Below, piece by piece: positions 49,175-57,839 of a stretch of 64,000 nt of DNA. The notes beneath the pieces are model-generated. The model saw nothing but the letters and a program-made list of their open reading frames with translations. It did not search any database and was not told the DNA's origin. The DNA lies in assembly GCF_030123365.1 (NCBI RefSeq), contig NZ_CP126107.1:1845501-1909500 (forward strand), given 5' to 3'. The translations under genes were made by a program, and so were the position numbers. This DNA is from Neobacillus sp. SuZ13. GTDB lineage: Bacteria; Bacillota; Bacilli; Bacillales; Cytobacillaceae. Within the stretch, counting starts at the first letter, position 1. Every line of letters starts with the position of its first letter.

Positions 49175-49945
49175 TTAATTCACTTCTGTCATATACCCGA
49201 AACTAGCAGAAATTTCTTTGCTGATTTCTATTAAATAATGGGAAAGGTCATTATTTTCATTTTGAGGAATAAACTCAGAAAAGCCTACTACTGTAACAGC
49301 TCCTAGTAGTTTTTTCTTATAGTTTAAAACCGGGATGGATACGGATGACACAGATGATACAAGAGGTTCCCTTGCAAAGGCAATTTCTTTCTCACGTATG
49401 AGTCCGCATTCATCCTCAAGCTGACTAACCTTTTCAGTAGGAATTTGCATAAATTCTTTCGCTTTCCATTCACGCACCATATGCTCATCCATAAAGGCCA
49501 TAAACACTTTTCCTGTTGCCGAACGAATAGGTAGTAAGGTTCCAATTTGAGCGCCAATATTAAACCCTCGATTGTTGTTCAAATCCCTAACAATCATTGG
49601 TCCATTATCGGTCCAGCTGGAAAATAGAACTGTACTCGAACTTTTTTCGTTAATTTCATGCAGAAAAGGTGAAATCCGATCGATAACATTTTCTTGATCG
49701 ACAGCGGCCATTCCATATTCAATCAACTTGCTTCCCAATACATATTCTCCTGTATCCATGTGTCGATACAGAAGACCTAATTGTGTAAAAGTATTTAAAT
49801 ATTTATAAAGATTACTCTTTGTAATCTGTGTTAAGTCTTGAATATCGGAAAACCTTAATGGCCTGCCTTGTTTGGCAATAATATCAATAATGCCCATTCC
49901 AATTTGTAATGACTGAATAGTTGTTCCTTTTTTAATGGCTTCCAT
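49175..49945 (-). CDS. IclR family transcriptional regulator
   Basis: Regulator of 256 aa with winged HTH LRFSDIQDLTQITKSNLYKY and the IclR effector domain (LLPIRSATGKVFMAF). TAGGAGG precedes ATG 49945 on the minus strand. It is divergent from the acyl-CoA synthetase gene (288-bp gap), its probable target. Two TTCNGAATATT elements in the gap are candidate binding sites. Confidence 0.87.
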   Translation of the reverse strand: MEAIKKGTTIQSLQIGMGIIDIIAKQGRPLRFSDIQDLTQITKSNLYKYLNTFTQLGLLYRHMDTGEYVLGSKLIEYGMAAVDQENVIDRISPFLHEINEKSSSTVLFSSWTDNGPMIVRDLNNNRGFNIGAQIGTLLPIRSATGKVFMAFMDEHMVREWKAKEFMQIPTEKVSQLEDECGLIREKEIAFAREPLVSSVSSVSIPVLNYKKKLLGAVTVVGFSEFIPQNENNDLSHYLIEISKEISASFGYMTEVN

Positions 49946-50019
49946 ATTTAACCTCCTATAAACCTTAATCCTTATATTAACATAGCAGAGGACTAAATCC
50001 TATGCAGAACAAAATAGTT

Positions 50020-50079
50020 TTCTGAATATTCCTTTTTACTTTTACAGAAAAATTAGTATTATTGAAAATTCAGAATATT
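50020..50079. promoter_or_regulatory. Candidate IclR sites in the iclR-acs divergent region
   Basis: TTCTGAATATT (50020-50030) and TTCAGAATATT (50069-50079) differ at one base and lie 49 bp apart; each holds a TTCNGAA dyad. Position between divergent genes suggests regulator binding. Confidence 0.4.
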
Positions 50080-50149
50080 TATGTTAACCTTATTGATGTA
50101 CATCTAATGACGGGCTACTATTTTAGAGTAATTTTTGTATTCCATAAAA

Positions 50150-50163
50150 ATAAAGCGCTTTCA
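50150..50163 (+). promoter_or_regulatory. cre site upstream of the acetyl-CoA synthetase-like gene
   Basis: ATAAAGCGCTTTCA matches 12 of 14 positions of the CcpA consensus and contains the perfect core AAAGCGCTTT. It is 71 bp before the start. B. subtilis acsA is CcpA-controlled, which fits. Confidence 0.7.
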
Positions 50164-50233
50164 TCAGTTTGGCGCTGAACCGACCAACTAGTGATCACTA
50201 TGGTTCTAATATTTTCAATTTAGGGGGATTTAT

Positions 50234-52201
50234 ATGGATGTAAGCGGAATTTTAAAGGTAGTTGCTGAAAGTAAACTTGTATATCCGAGTGAAGAAAAAC
50301 AATCTAACACCTCAATTGGAAGCAGTAAAGCTTTTCATGAACTTCTTCAAAAATCCCAAAAAGATCCCGAAGCCTTTTGGAACGATGCGGCGAAAGAGCT
50401 ATTTTGGTATGAGCCTTGGCAAAAAACAATAAGTGGAAATCTTCCAGACTTTCGTTTTTTTGAAGGGGGCATCAGCAACCCTTGTGTAAACTTACTCGAC
50501 CGTCATGTGGAAAATGGTGCTGGAAATCGCACCGCACTGATTTGGGAGGGAGAAAACGGGGACACGAAGTTTTTTACATATAATATGCTGTTAGCAGAAG
50601 TAAATCGCTTTTCGAATGTCTTGCGTTCCTTTGGTGTGAAAAAAGGGGATTGCGTGGCTATTTTCCTTCCGAATTTGGCTGAGGCAATTATTGCCGTGCT
50701 TGCATGCTTCCGGATTGGGGCAATTTACAATACAGTATTTTCAGGATACTCCGAAAAGTCATTGAAGGACCGTCTGATTAGCTTTGAGCCCAAGATTATC
50801 GTGACGACTGACGCTACAATCAGACGTGGAAACAAAGTTTGCTTAAAGGAAAAAGTGGACAGGGTAATTCCAGATATTCCATCCATTGAAGCGGTGATCG
50901 TCGTTAATCGCCTAAATACAGAAATCAATATGACAGAAGGACGGGATTTCTGGTGGGATGACCTAACCAAAAAGGCAAGTATCCTTTGTGAACCTGAGAA
51001 ACTAGAGGCCAATGAATATGGAATTGTCTTCTATACAAGCGGTACAACTGGAAAACCAAAGGGTGTCGTTCATTCAGGAATGGCCTTTGTAATCCAAAAT
51101 TACATCTATAGCAAATATCATATGGATCATCATGATGATGATGTTTTCTGGTGTACGGCTGATATAGGATGGTTAACGATGCATATTTGGGGCATTGCGG
51201 GCGCACTCGCAAATGGAGTGACCACTGTCGTATATGAAGGATCGATTGACTTTCCAACAAAGGATAGATTTTATCAGGTAATCGAGAAATACCGTGTCAA
51301 TAAATTGTTTACCGCCCCAACAGCTTTGCGGATGTTAAAAAGTCTAGGTGAAAAAGTACTGAATCAATTTGATTTATCATGTCTGGATGTAGTTTCCCTA
51401 GTGGGTGAACCCTTTGACCCAGAATCATGGCAGTGGACGTATGAGATATTAGGGAAGAAAAAGATATGTGTCAATAATACGTGGGGACAAACGGAGACAG
51501 CGGGCTGTCCAATTGCTGGTGCAGCATGGTTAACCCCAATGAAGCCTGGATCAGCCGGAATGCAATTTTTAGGTGCAGATATAGCTGTAGTAGATGAAGA
51601 GGGAAATTCAGTTAAACCGGGTACGTTAGGAAATTTAATCATTAGAAAACCATTCCCAATGCTTTGCCGTACGCTTTGGAAGGAACCGGAGCGTTATATT
51701 TCCTCTTATTTTAGTCAGGTAGAAGGAAGCTATTTTGCAAGTGATTTGGCTCTAATTGATGAGGATGGCTATGTGTGGGTTGTTGGTCGTTCTGATGATG
51801 CCTTCAATGTTGCTGGGCATCGTTTAAGTACAATGGAAATTGAAAGTGCGGTTCTTGAATGTGAAGGAGTTGCTGAAGCGGCTGTAATTGGTGTCCCAGA
51901 TGAAATCAAAGGAGAAGTCCCGCTTGTATTTGTCCGGGTAAATAATCTTTCTCTAGGGACTTCTGATTTAAAAGAAAGAATAAATAAAAATATTATTCAG
52001 CTTATCGGAAAGATTGCCCTGCCAAAATCTATCATTTTCACAGAAACATTACCAAAAACAGTTAGCGGAAAAATCATGCGCCGCTTATTAAAGGAAATTT
52101 TCGTTTCAGGTAAGGTTTCAGGTGATATTACAGGGCTTGAAGATCCAGCAACAGTAGCTCAAATTCAAATGATTATCAATGAAAGGTCGACAGTGAAATA
52201 A
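50234..52201 (+). CDS. Acetyl-CoA synthetase-family AMP-forming ligase
   Basis: Acyl-CoA synthetase of 655 aa. N-terminal ACAS_N region (DPEAFWNDAAKELFWYEPW), AMP-binding loop YTSGTTGKPKG, DIGWLTMHIWGI, NNTWGQTETAG, hinge VGRSDDAFNVAGHRL and catalytic Lys in TVSGKIMRRLL. The family activates acetate, propionate or other short acids; the exact acid is not clear. Its own IclR regulator and a cre site suggest induction by an organic acid and repression by glucose. Confidence 0.88.
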   Translation: MDVSGILKVVAESKLVYPSEEKQSNTSIGSSKAFHELLQKSQKDPEAFWNDAAKELFWYEPWQKTISGNLPDFRFFEGGISNPCVNLLDRHVENGAGNRTALIWEGENGDTKFFTYNMLLAEVNRFSNVLRSFGVKKGDCVAIFLPNLAEAIIAVLACFRIGAIYNTVFSGYSEKSLKDRLISFEPKIIVTTDATIRRGNKVCLKEKVDRVIPDIPSIEAVIVVNRLNTEINMTEGRDFWWDDLTKKASILCEPEKLEANEYGIVFYTSGTTGKPKGVVHSGMAFVIQNYIYSKYHMDHHDDDVFWCTADIGWLTMHIWGIAGALANGVTTVVYEGSIDFPTKDRFYQVIEKYRVNKLFTAPTALRMLKSLGEKVLNQFDLSCLDVVSLVGEPFDPESWQWTYEILGKKKICVNNTWGQTETAGCPIAGAAWLTPMKPGSAGMQFLGADIAVVDEEGNSVKPGTLGNLIIRKPFPMLCRTLWKEPERYISSYFSQVEGSYFASDLALIDEDGYVWVVGRSDDAFNVAGHRLSTMEIESAVLECEGVAEAAVIGVPDEIKGEVPLVFVRVNNLSLGTSDLKERINKNIIQLIGKIALPKSIIFTETLPKTVSGKIMRRLLKEIFVSGKVSGDITGLEDPATVAQIQMIINERSTVK

Positions 52202-52206
52202 AACAA

Positions 52207-52235
52207 AAAGTCTGATGGGATTTCCATCAGACTTT
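52207..52235. terminator. Terminator between the synthetase and pirin genes
   Basis: A perfect 12-bp stem AAAGTCTGATGG / CCATCAGACTTT with a 5-nt loop, serving convergent genes. Confidence 0.85.
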
Positions 52236-52252
52236 ATATATATATCAAACTA

Positions 52253-52951
52253 CTATGCTTTTTTCATCTCTATTAGTAAGATATGAGAGGTTTTTTCTGC
52301 CTTAATTGTGATATCTTCTTCAACAATCTCCATTCCATCTCTATCAGAGAGTTCAATGCCATTAATGAAAGAAGTACCTTCTATTTGAACTAAATAAGCC
52401 TGCCTGCCTTCTTTAACTGGAAAGCTTATTTCATTTCCTTGCTCCAATTCCAAAGAATAGATGTTTGCATCTTGATTAATCGTAATTTGAGCATCTCCGT
52501 CTTTTCCTGATACCATGTGCAGCCAAGTATTTTTTCTATCATCCCAATTGAATCTAAAATCACCATAAGCTGGTGTATGGCCAATTTTGTCTGGTAAAAT
52601 CCAAATTTGTAAAAACCTTGATGTATCTTCGCCTAAATTATATTCGCTATGCAGCACACCCGTCCCCGCACTCATATATTGAACTTGACCGCGAATTATT
52701 GTATTTTGGTTACCCATGCTATCACCATGAGTCAACTCACCATTCACCACGTAGGAGATAATCTCCATATTTTTATGTGGATGCGTGCCAAAACCTGTTT
52801 GCGGATTAATTAAATCATCATTGATTACACGTAAAACCCCAAACTGAATATTGTCTGGATTATAATATTCTGCAAATGAGAAGTGAAATTTACTTCTTAA
52901 CCATCCAAGATTACTAGAACCCATATTATTGCTGTTTATTTTTCTTAGCAT
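52253..52951 (-). CDS. Pirin family protein
   Basis: Bicupin of 232 aa in the pirin/YhhW group (GFGTHPHKNMEIISYVVNGELTH with metal His and Glu; GTGVLHSEYN). Some members have quercetinase activity; others are stress-linked regulators. The role here is unknown. The start is MLRKINSNNMG, with GGAGAGA upstream on the minus strand. A transcript of its own, convergent with the synthetase gene. Confidence 0.87.
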   Translation of the reverse strand: MLRKINSNNMGSSNLGWLRSKFHFSFAEYYNPDNIQFGVLRVINDDLINPQTGFGTHPHKNMEIISYVVNGELTHGDSMGNQNTIIRGQVQYMSAGTGVLHSEYNLGEDTSRFLQIWILPDKIGHTPAYGDFRFNWDDRKNTWLHMVSGKDGDAQITINQDANIYSLELEQGNEISFPVKEGRQAYLVQIEGTSFINGIELSDRDGMEIVEEDITIKAEKTSHILLIEMKKA

Positions 52952-53306
52952 ATTTTTCTCTCCAATCTATTATAAAAAATGTATATAAAGAAAACTGGCC
53001 TCTTTTGTTCTCTATTGATATTTGTGAATCTAAAATATAAATATCTTGAATTCGAGATAATTATATATATTATATTTCCATGTGTCAACATTAGTCGAGG
53101 GCAATAATAAATTACCAAGTAAATTAAAAACCCCCTTGCATGGCAAGAGGGTTAATGAATGAAATGTAAAATAAAATTTCGTTCAATTCATACTTTACTT
53201 ATTGGATTAATTGGAGTAAAATTTAGAGAATTCAAATTAAATGTAATTAGCTGATTGGTCGTCCAAAGGCTCCTAAACGCATTTTCGCGTAAAGGAGCCT
53301 TTTTTA
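52952..53306. other. Gap with two orphan hairpins
   Basis: No convincing gene in 355 bp. A hairpin AACCCCCTTGC (53129-53139) / GCAAGAGGGTT (53143-53153) has T residues on the minus-strand side. A strong plus-strand terminator follows: AAAGGCTCCT (53265) / AGGAGCCTTTTTT (to 53306) with inner ACGC / GCGT. No plus-strand gene lies ahead of the latter, so an undetected small RNA or a lost gene is possible. A 31-codon ATG frame at 53157-53252 is not convincing. Confidence 0.45.
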
Positions 53307-53468
53307 ATGCTATTAATCATTATGTTAATGTATTATATTTTGCTGCAATTTTGGCTTAAAGGGAGTGACTTTACGCAGATACTGAAAGGTAAATCGAACC
53401 CGAAAGCCATTCTACAGCTTTGTTTACCACTGCTAATATTATTTCAAGAAAGGGGTTTGGTAAAATGA
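53307..53468 (+). CDS. Possible 53-aa membrane microprotein overlapping the LysR start
   Basis: ATG 53307 opens 53 codons (MLLIIMLMYYILLQFWLKGS..., ...LQLCLPLLILFQERGLVK) with two hydrophobic stretches. Its stop TGA shares ATGA with the LysR start codon, as in coupled genes. AAAGGAG 9 nt upstream lies in the descending arm of the terminator at 53265-53306. It may be real or chance; no family recognised. Confidence 0.3.
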   Translation: MLLIIMLMYYILLQFWLKGSDFTQILKGKSNPKAILQLCLPLLILFQERGLVK

Positions 53469-54367
53469 ATATTGATCATTTTGAAGCTTTTATGTATGTA
53501 GTTCATTTGGAAAGTATACATAAAGCAGCTGAAGCTTTGTATTTATCACAGCCAACCGTTACAGCGAGAATAAAATCGTTAGAGCGTGACCTTGGCATTG
53601 AGTTATTTCTACGAAAAGGGAGAAGTTTGACATTATCAGAGGAAGGGAAAGCCTTTATCCCATATGCCGAGCAAATTATTCGTACCTATCAACAAGGAAA
53701 GAAACTATTGAAGAGGGAAGAGCATCCAAAGGAAATTGTCATTGGAGCAAATACGATTACATCACAATACTTTATTCCTTTTGCCCTTCCAATTTGGAAG
53801 AAAGAAAACCCTCAATTGCGATTTAAATTTATTTCAGCGCCAAACGACGTATTGCTGGAAAAACTTCTACAGAAACAGGTGGATTTGGCCTTTATGAAGG
53901 AGATTGCTCACCCTCGAATTCAACAACATGAGCTTTTTAATAATTCTGTTCGGTTGGTAGTTTATCCTGGACATTCATTTCAATTTCAAGAGACTGTAGT
54001 TGTTCAGCAATTAGCAGTTGAACCGATGGTATTTTTTGAATGTGGCGCTTTTGATTGGAATCGGGTCCATAAATTATTTGAAGTAGCTAATATTGAACCA
54101 CGGATCGAATTTTTAGTTGACCATCTTGAAGTTGCAAAATCTATTATTCTGAGCAAAAATGGCATAGGGTTCTTACCCTACTTATGTATTAAGGAAGAGC
54201 TTGAGCGGGGTGAGCTGATTGAAATAAATGTTTCTCATATTTTAAAAATAGACCAGTATATTTTTGCGACACATTTTATCAATGGTTCTGAATTTCCGTT
54301 GTTATGGAATAATATTCTTATGTCTGTTAAAGAATTTGAAAACCCGAGTCTTTTGTTAATTGATTAA
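53465..54367 (+). CDS. LysR family regulator of the organosulfur cluster
   Basis: LysR-type protein of 300 aa: HTH SIHKAAEALYLSQPTVTARI at residues about 16-35, then an effector domain (KEIVIGANTITSQYFIPFAL...). ATG 53465 is used (GAAAGGGG 9 nt upstream); the frame is open to 53420 without homology. It precedes genes matching the B. subtilis ytm operon, whose activator YtlI is also LysR-type and encoded in the same place. The three repeated promoter modules downstream are its likely targets; the first overlaps its own stop codon. Confidence 0.88.
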   Translation: MNIDHFEAFMYVVHLESIHKAAEALYLSQPTVTARIKSLERDLGIELFLRKGRSLTLSEEGKAFIPYAEQIIRTYQQGKKLLKREEHPKEIVIGANTITSQYFIPFALPIWKKENPQLRFKFISAPNDVLLEKLLQKQVDLAFMKEIAHPRIQQHELFNNSVRLVVYPGHSFQFQETVVVQQLAVEPMVFFECGAFDWNRVHKLFEVANIEPRIEFLVDHLEVAKSIILSKNGIGFLPYLCIKEELERGELIEINVSHILKIDQYIFATHFINGSEFPLLWNNILMSVKEFENPSLLLID

Positions 54368-54438
54368 TTTTTTTGATGCAATGATTAATTTTTCTATCAG
54401 TTCCAGTATTGCCAATACAAACTTCTAGGTGATAGGAT
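54361..54438 (+). promoter_or_regulatory. Repeated promoter/operator module, copy 1
   Basis: Upstream 40-bp block 54361-54400 ending AATTTTTCTATCAG, then TATTGCCA (-35-like TTGCCA), and TGATAGGAT (54430-54438), an extended -10 (TG-A-TAGGAT) with an 18-bp spacer. CTATCA and TGATAG are inverted. It drives the 118-aa gene. The upstream block is the most diverged of the three copies. Confidence 0.65.
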
Positions 54439-54556
54439 TAATTTCAATAAAATATCACGCAATCATCGCCCTGAATTGTAGGGACAAACAGATTTATAAA
54501 TCCGATTATTCCAGTGTGAATTGTTGGTTATAAGAAATTAAAGGAGGATGACAAAT

Positions 54557-54913
54557 ATGAAAACCCAAAATATTCATTATGCAGGACTATTTTCAAATAC
54601 AAAAATACAAAATTCTATCAAAACAAGCCAATATCTTAATTTGCCAGATTTACAGTTTTTTATTTGGTGCAATCAAGAGTATGGCGTAAATAGAGGTGTT
54701 TATAATACGATTGAACAGTCGTTTTATGAGTACGGGATTGTTAATATTCATCAGCGAAGAATTCACCTTTTGGCCTTCTTAGATTTTGTTAAAGATGAGA
54801 AGCAAGATCAAATGAAATTTATCCGTTTTGGTCATGGTGGACTTAACAGAAAAATAAAAGAATTTTTTAAAGTTAGTGGACAAAACGATAATGTAATACC
54901 TCTGGAGAGATGA
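54557..54913 (+). CDS. Unknown 118-aa protein in the organosulfur regulon
   Basis: Soluble basic protein of 118 aa, with no signal peptide, membrane helix or motif that I recognise (begins MKTQNIHYAGLFSNTKIQN; aromatic-rich centre FFIWCNQEYGVNRGVYN). ATG 54557 is 9 nt after AAGGAGG; the ATG at 54548 touches that site. It is the first gene behind promoter module copy 1 and lies between the LysR regulator and the flavin monooxygenases, so it probably belongs to the same response. Confidence 0.65.
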   Translation: MKTQNIHYAGLFSNTKIQNSIKTSQYLNLPDLQFFIWCNQEYGVNRGVYNTIEQSFYEYGIVNIHQRRIHLLAFLDFVKDEKQDQMKFIRFGHGGLNRKIKEFFKVSGQNDNVIPLER

Positions 54914-54947
54914 AGACTCTTAATAAGTGTAATGATACCGTGTAATT

Positions 54948-55025
54948 GATAGATTTTCTTAATCAATATCGAATATTTTCCTATCAGCGAAAGTATTGCC
55001 AGCTCAGTATTTTCAGTGATAGGAT
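54948..55025 (+). promoter_or_regulatory. Repeated promoter/operator module, copy 2
   Basis: The block 54948-54987 begins GATAGATTTT and ends CTATCAG. Then TATTGCCA (TTGCCA as -35) and, 18 bp on, TGATAGGAT (55017-55025). It is 69 bp before the monooxygenase gene at 55094. It aligns without gaps to copy 3 over the 40-bp block. Confidence 0.7.
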
Positions 55026-55093
55026 AAAAATCACTATTATAAAACATACTTTTCTTATGAGTTAAGTCGGATTAATAATTGGAGGAAAAAGAA

Positions 55094-56131
55094 ATGAGTT
55101 ATAAGCTAAGTATTTTAGATCAGAGTCCCATTTTTCCTGGAACGAATGCTTCTCATGCATTACAGCAAACTGCCCTTCTCGCTCAAAGAGCAGAAGAATG
55201 GGGCTATACACGTTTTTGGGTTTCAGAACATCACCATACTGACCAATTGGCTGGTTCCTCACCTGAGGTATTAATTTCATACTTATTGGCTCAAACTAGC
55301 ACAATTCAAATTGGTTCAGGAGGCGTGATGCTTCAGCATTACAGTCCATATAAGGTGGCCGAAAACTTTCATGTTTTATCAAACTTGGCTCCTGGGAGAG
55401 TAGATCTTGGTGTCGGAAAAGCACCAGGTGGTCTTCCGCTATCAACAAGGGCTTTACAATATGGAACAGTCAATGATGGTAAAGACTTTCCAGAACGGTT
55501 ATCTTTTCTGGTCCAAATAGTTGAAAATACAGTTAGTGAAAGTCACGCTCTTGCTGGAATTCAAGCAACACCGATTCCCCAGGAAAAACCTGAAACTTTT
55601 TTACTTGGCGCGAGTGTAAAAAGTGCTCAGCTTGCCGCAAATCTTGGAATATCTTTCGTTTTTGCTAAATTTATCAATAGCGATCATAGGGTACTGGAAG
55701 AAGCAGTAAAGGTGTTTCGTGAAGGTTACCCAAATGGGAGATTCATAATCTCAATGGCTGTTATTGCGGCTCCTACTCAAACAGAAGCAGAACAATTGGT
55801 AGGAGAAAGAAAAATAGTCAAAGTCCATCTTCAAAGCGGAAGGTCGGTGACCTTACAATCCATTGAACAAGCAGAAGTATTTGGGAAGCAAGCAGGTGAA
55901 CCATATGAAATTAGCGAACACGAAGCTGATATTATTGCAGGAACCCCTGATTACGTGAAGGAAGTTTTAGCTTTGCTTCAAAAAAATCATCAGGTGGATG
56001 AATTTATGATACATACACCGATTGAAAAGGAAGCAGAAAGATTTCGGTCATTTAAGCTTTTAAGCCCACTTTACTCTAATGAAAAAGTAGGGGATGAGAT
56101 AACTGAAAATAATGAATATATCGCAAAATAA
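55094..56131 (+). CDS. LLM-class flavin-dependent oxidoreductase (YtmO-like)
   Basis: Luciferase-like monooxygenase of 345 aa in the single-domain YtmO/YhbW group: LSILDQSPIFPGT, RFWVSEHHHTDQLAGSSPEV, VMLQHYSPYKVAENFHVLS and LGVGKAPGGLP. It would use FMNH2 from a reductase and O2; cleavage of a C-S bond fits the neighbourhood. ATG 55094 is used: TTGGAGGAAA (from 55079) is the ribosome site, not a start. It is first gene behind module copy 2. Confidence 0.87.
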   Translation: MSYKLSILDQSPIFPGTNASHALQQTALLAQRAEEWGYTRFWVSEHHHTDQLAGSSPEVLISYLLAQTSTIQIGSGGVMLQHYSPYKVAENFHVLSNLAPGRVDLGVGKAPGGLPLSTRALQYGTVNDGKDFPERLSFLVQIVENTVSESHALAGIQATPIPQEKPETFLLGASVKSAQLAANLGISFVFAKFINSDHRVLEEAVKVFREGYPNGRFIISMAVIAAPTQTEAEQLVGERKIVKVHLQSGRSVTLQSIEQAEVFGKQAGEPYEISEHEADIIAGTPDYVKEVLALLQKNHQVDEFMIHTPIEKEAERFRSFKLLSPLYSNEKVGDEITENNEYIAK

Positions 56132-56154
56132 AAACTTTGATTGAAAAATTTGTA

Positions 56155-56253
56155 AGGGGGAGGATGCAGATTTCATACCCGTTGCCGGGAAGAACAGCCG
56201 CTATTTAGGGAAGTGAGTAAAGGGCATTGGGTTGCTTGCCAATATGCAGTCTA
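56155..56253 (+). pseudogene. Remnant of an oligopeptide/dipeptide ABC transporter ATPase (C-terminal tail)
   Basis: Translation gives [20 protein letters not shown] then [10 protein letters not shown] and TAG 56251-56253. This is the diagnostic Opp/Dpp ATPase C-terminal motif (GCRFHTRCP...EP...GHWVACH). Nothing of the rest of the gene remains. It sits in the 179-bp gap between the two LLM genes. Confidence 0.8.
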
Positions 56254-56310
56254 GTTTATATTAAAAGTTTAATAGTGAAAAAATGAGTGGTATCGGAGGG
56301 AATCCTTAAG

Positions 56311-57369
56311 ATGAAATTTGTTTTGTTTGATCTAATCAGTAATCATCCAAATGGTGTGACAAGAGAGATTTTAACTGCACAGGAAAGAATTCAAGAAGTG
56401 ATTAACCAGGCTGTATTTGCTGAACAACTTGGATTTGATGGCTATGGGGTAGGCGAACGACATGGTCCCCCATTTTTATCTTCCTCACCAGCAGTAATCT
56501 TAACGGCGATTGCGGCCAAAACCTCTAAGATTCGTCTGTTGCCTACCGTATCGGTTTTAAGTGTCCTTGATCCAGTGCGAGTAGCAGAGGATTATGCCAC
56601 ACTTGATCATCTTTCAGGAGGAAGATTAGAGATGATGATTGGAAAAGGGAATGATCCTCGTCATTACCCGTTATTTGGAATAACAGAGGAGGAGCAATGG
56701 GTGTCACTTGCGGAGCGATATGATCTTCTTAAACGTTTATGGACAGAGGAAAATGTCTCATGGGAAGGGACCTACCGCTCTCCATTAAATAAGGTAACGA
56801 CAGAACCTAGACCGTTTCAAAAACAGATACCTATTTGGCATGGCAGTGCATCAAGTCCACTATCAACTGAGCTTGCTGCCAAGAATGGGGAGCCTATTTT
56901 TTCTTCCAATGCTTTTCATCCTATGGCTAAATATAAAGAATTAATTGATCATTATCGAGAACGTCTAGAATTTTATGGATATGATTCAACAAAAGCTGTT
57001 GTCGGCGCGGGAGCTGGCAGTTTGTACTTGGCTAATACATCGGAAGAAGCCATTAACCGATTCCGGCCGTATTATGATATTGAAATGAATACCGAGGCAG
57101 CAAAACATAATCAATCACCATTTAAGGATCTCGAGGATCACATTCAAAATGGTTCAGCACTAATTGGAAGTCCCGATAAAGTAATAGAGAAGATCCTTAA
57201 GTATCATCAAGCCTTCGGACATCAGGTACAAAGTATAAGTGTGGGGGGCTTAAGCAAAGAGGAGCAATATGAACAGCTTGAGAGGTTTGCTGCTGAGGTT
57301 ATGCCTGTGCTTAAACGGGAGATTCCTAGTTCAGTTTGGGATATCGAACCAGCTGCAGTGGAGTCTTAA
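56311..57369 (+). CDS. LLM-class flavin-dependent oxidoreductase
   Basis: Luciferase-like monooxygenase of 352 aa: GFDGYGVGERHGPPFLSSSP, SVLDPVRVAEDYATLDHLSGGRLEMMIGKGND, PIWHGSASSP. ATG 56311 (MKFVLFDLIS) has CGGAGGG upstream; the frame is open to 56287 without homology. It is a different subgroup from the gene before it. It is flanked on both sides by gene remnants, so it was joined to its neighbours by deletions. Confidence 0.85.
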   Translation: MKFVLFDLISNHPNGVTREILTAQERIQEVINQAVFAEQLGFDGYGVGERHGPPFLSSSPAVILTAIAAKTSKIRLLPTVSVLSVLDPVRVAEDYATLDHLSGGRLEMMIGKGNDPRHYPLFGITEEEQWVSLAERYDLLKRLWTEENVSWEGTYRSPLNKVTTEPRPFQKQIPIWHGSASSPLSTELAAKNGEPIFSSNAFHPMAKYKELIDHYRERLEFYGYDSTKAVVGAGAGSLYLANTSEEAINRFRPYYDIEMNTEAAKHNQSPFKDLEDHIQNGSALIGSPDKVIEKILKYHQAFGHQVQSISVGGLSKEEQYEQLERFAAEVMPVLKREIPSSVWDIEPAAVES

Positions 57370-57376
57370 GCCATGA

Positions 57377-57706
57377 TATTTTTTCATTCAATTGGCCCAA
57401 AGAGAAAATCTTACTGTTAAACAATTACTTATTCGCTTAGGAGGAGGAAGGGGGCATTATACAATTAGCGGGACACCAAAAAGAATTGCAGATGAGCTTG
57501 AATTTTGGTTCCTTAACGGCGCAGCAGATGGATTTAATCTCATGCCCCAAGTAATGGATCGTGATTTTGATCGATTTGTACAATTAGTAATACCTGAATT
57601 GAAACGAAGACAGATATTTAGAAAAGACTATACAGGCGATACATTAAGAAATCATTATGGGCTACCACTACCAGAAAATAAACCTGTCTTTTTAACGGAA
57701 CCATAG
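57377..57706 (+). pseudogene. 5'-truncated NtaA/SnaA-type monooxygenase remnant
   Basis: About 109 codons, ending at 57706, match only the C-terminal end of NtaA/DmoA-type flavin monooxygenases. Compare ENLTVKQLL, ISGTPKRIADELEFWFLNGA, ADGFNLMPQ and DTLRNHYGLPLPENK with the end of the intact gene at 58790 ([53 protein letters not shown]). The N-terminal three quarters are missing, so it cannot form the TIM barrel. Confidence 0.85.
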
Positions 57707-57839
57707 ATAAAAAAAGGGTTTAAATAAGTTTTTTATAGCTATAATTCCTACTTATTGAATAGGTTTAGTAGGTTTAGTTTTGAAATTTAATAGAGAGCTA
57801 GAGTTTGGAAAATAGTACTCGAAACGGAGGATGATAGGG

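Noticed and set aside
57392..57706. Treating this frame as a small functional gene with a TTG start
   Set aside because: It matches only the C-terminal end of NtaA-type enzymes, has no ribosome site at the TTG, and the catalytic barrel is missing.
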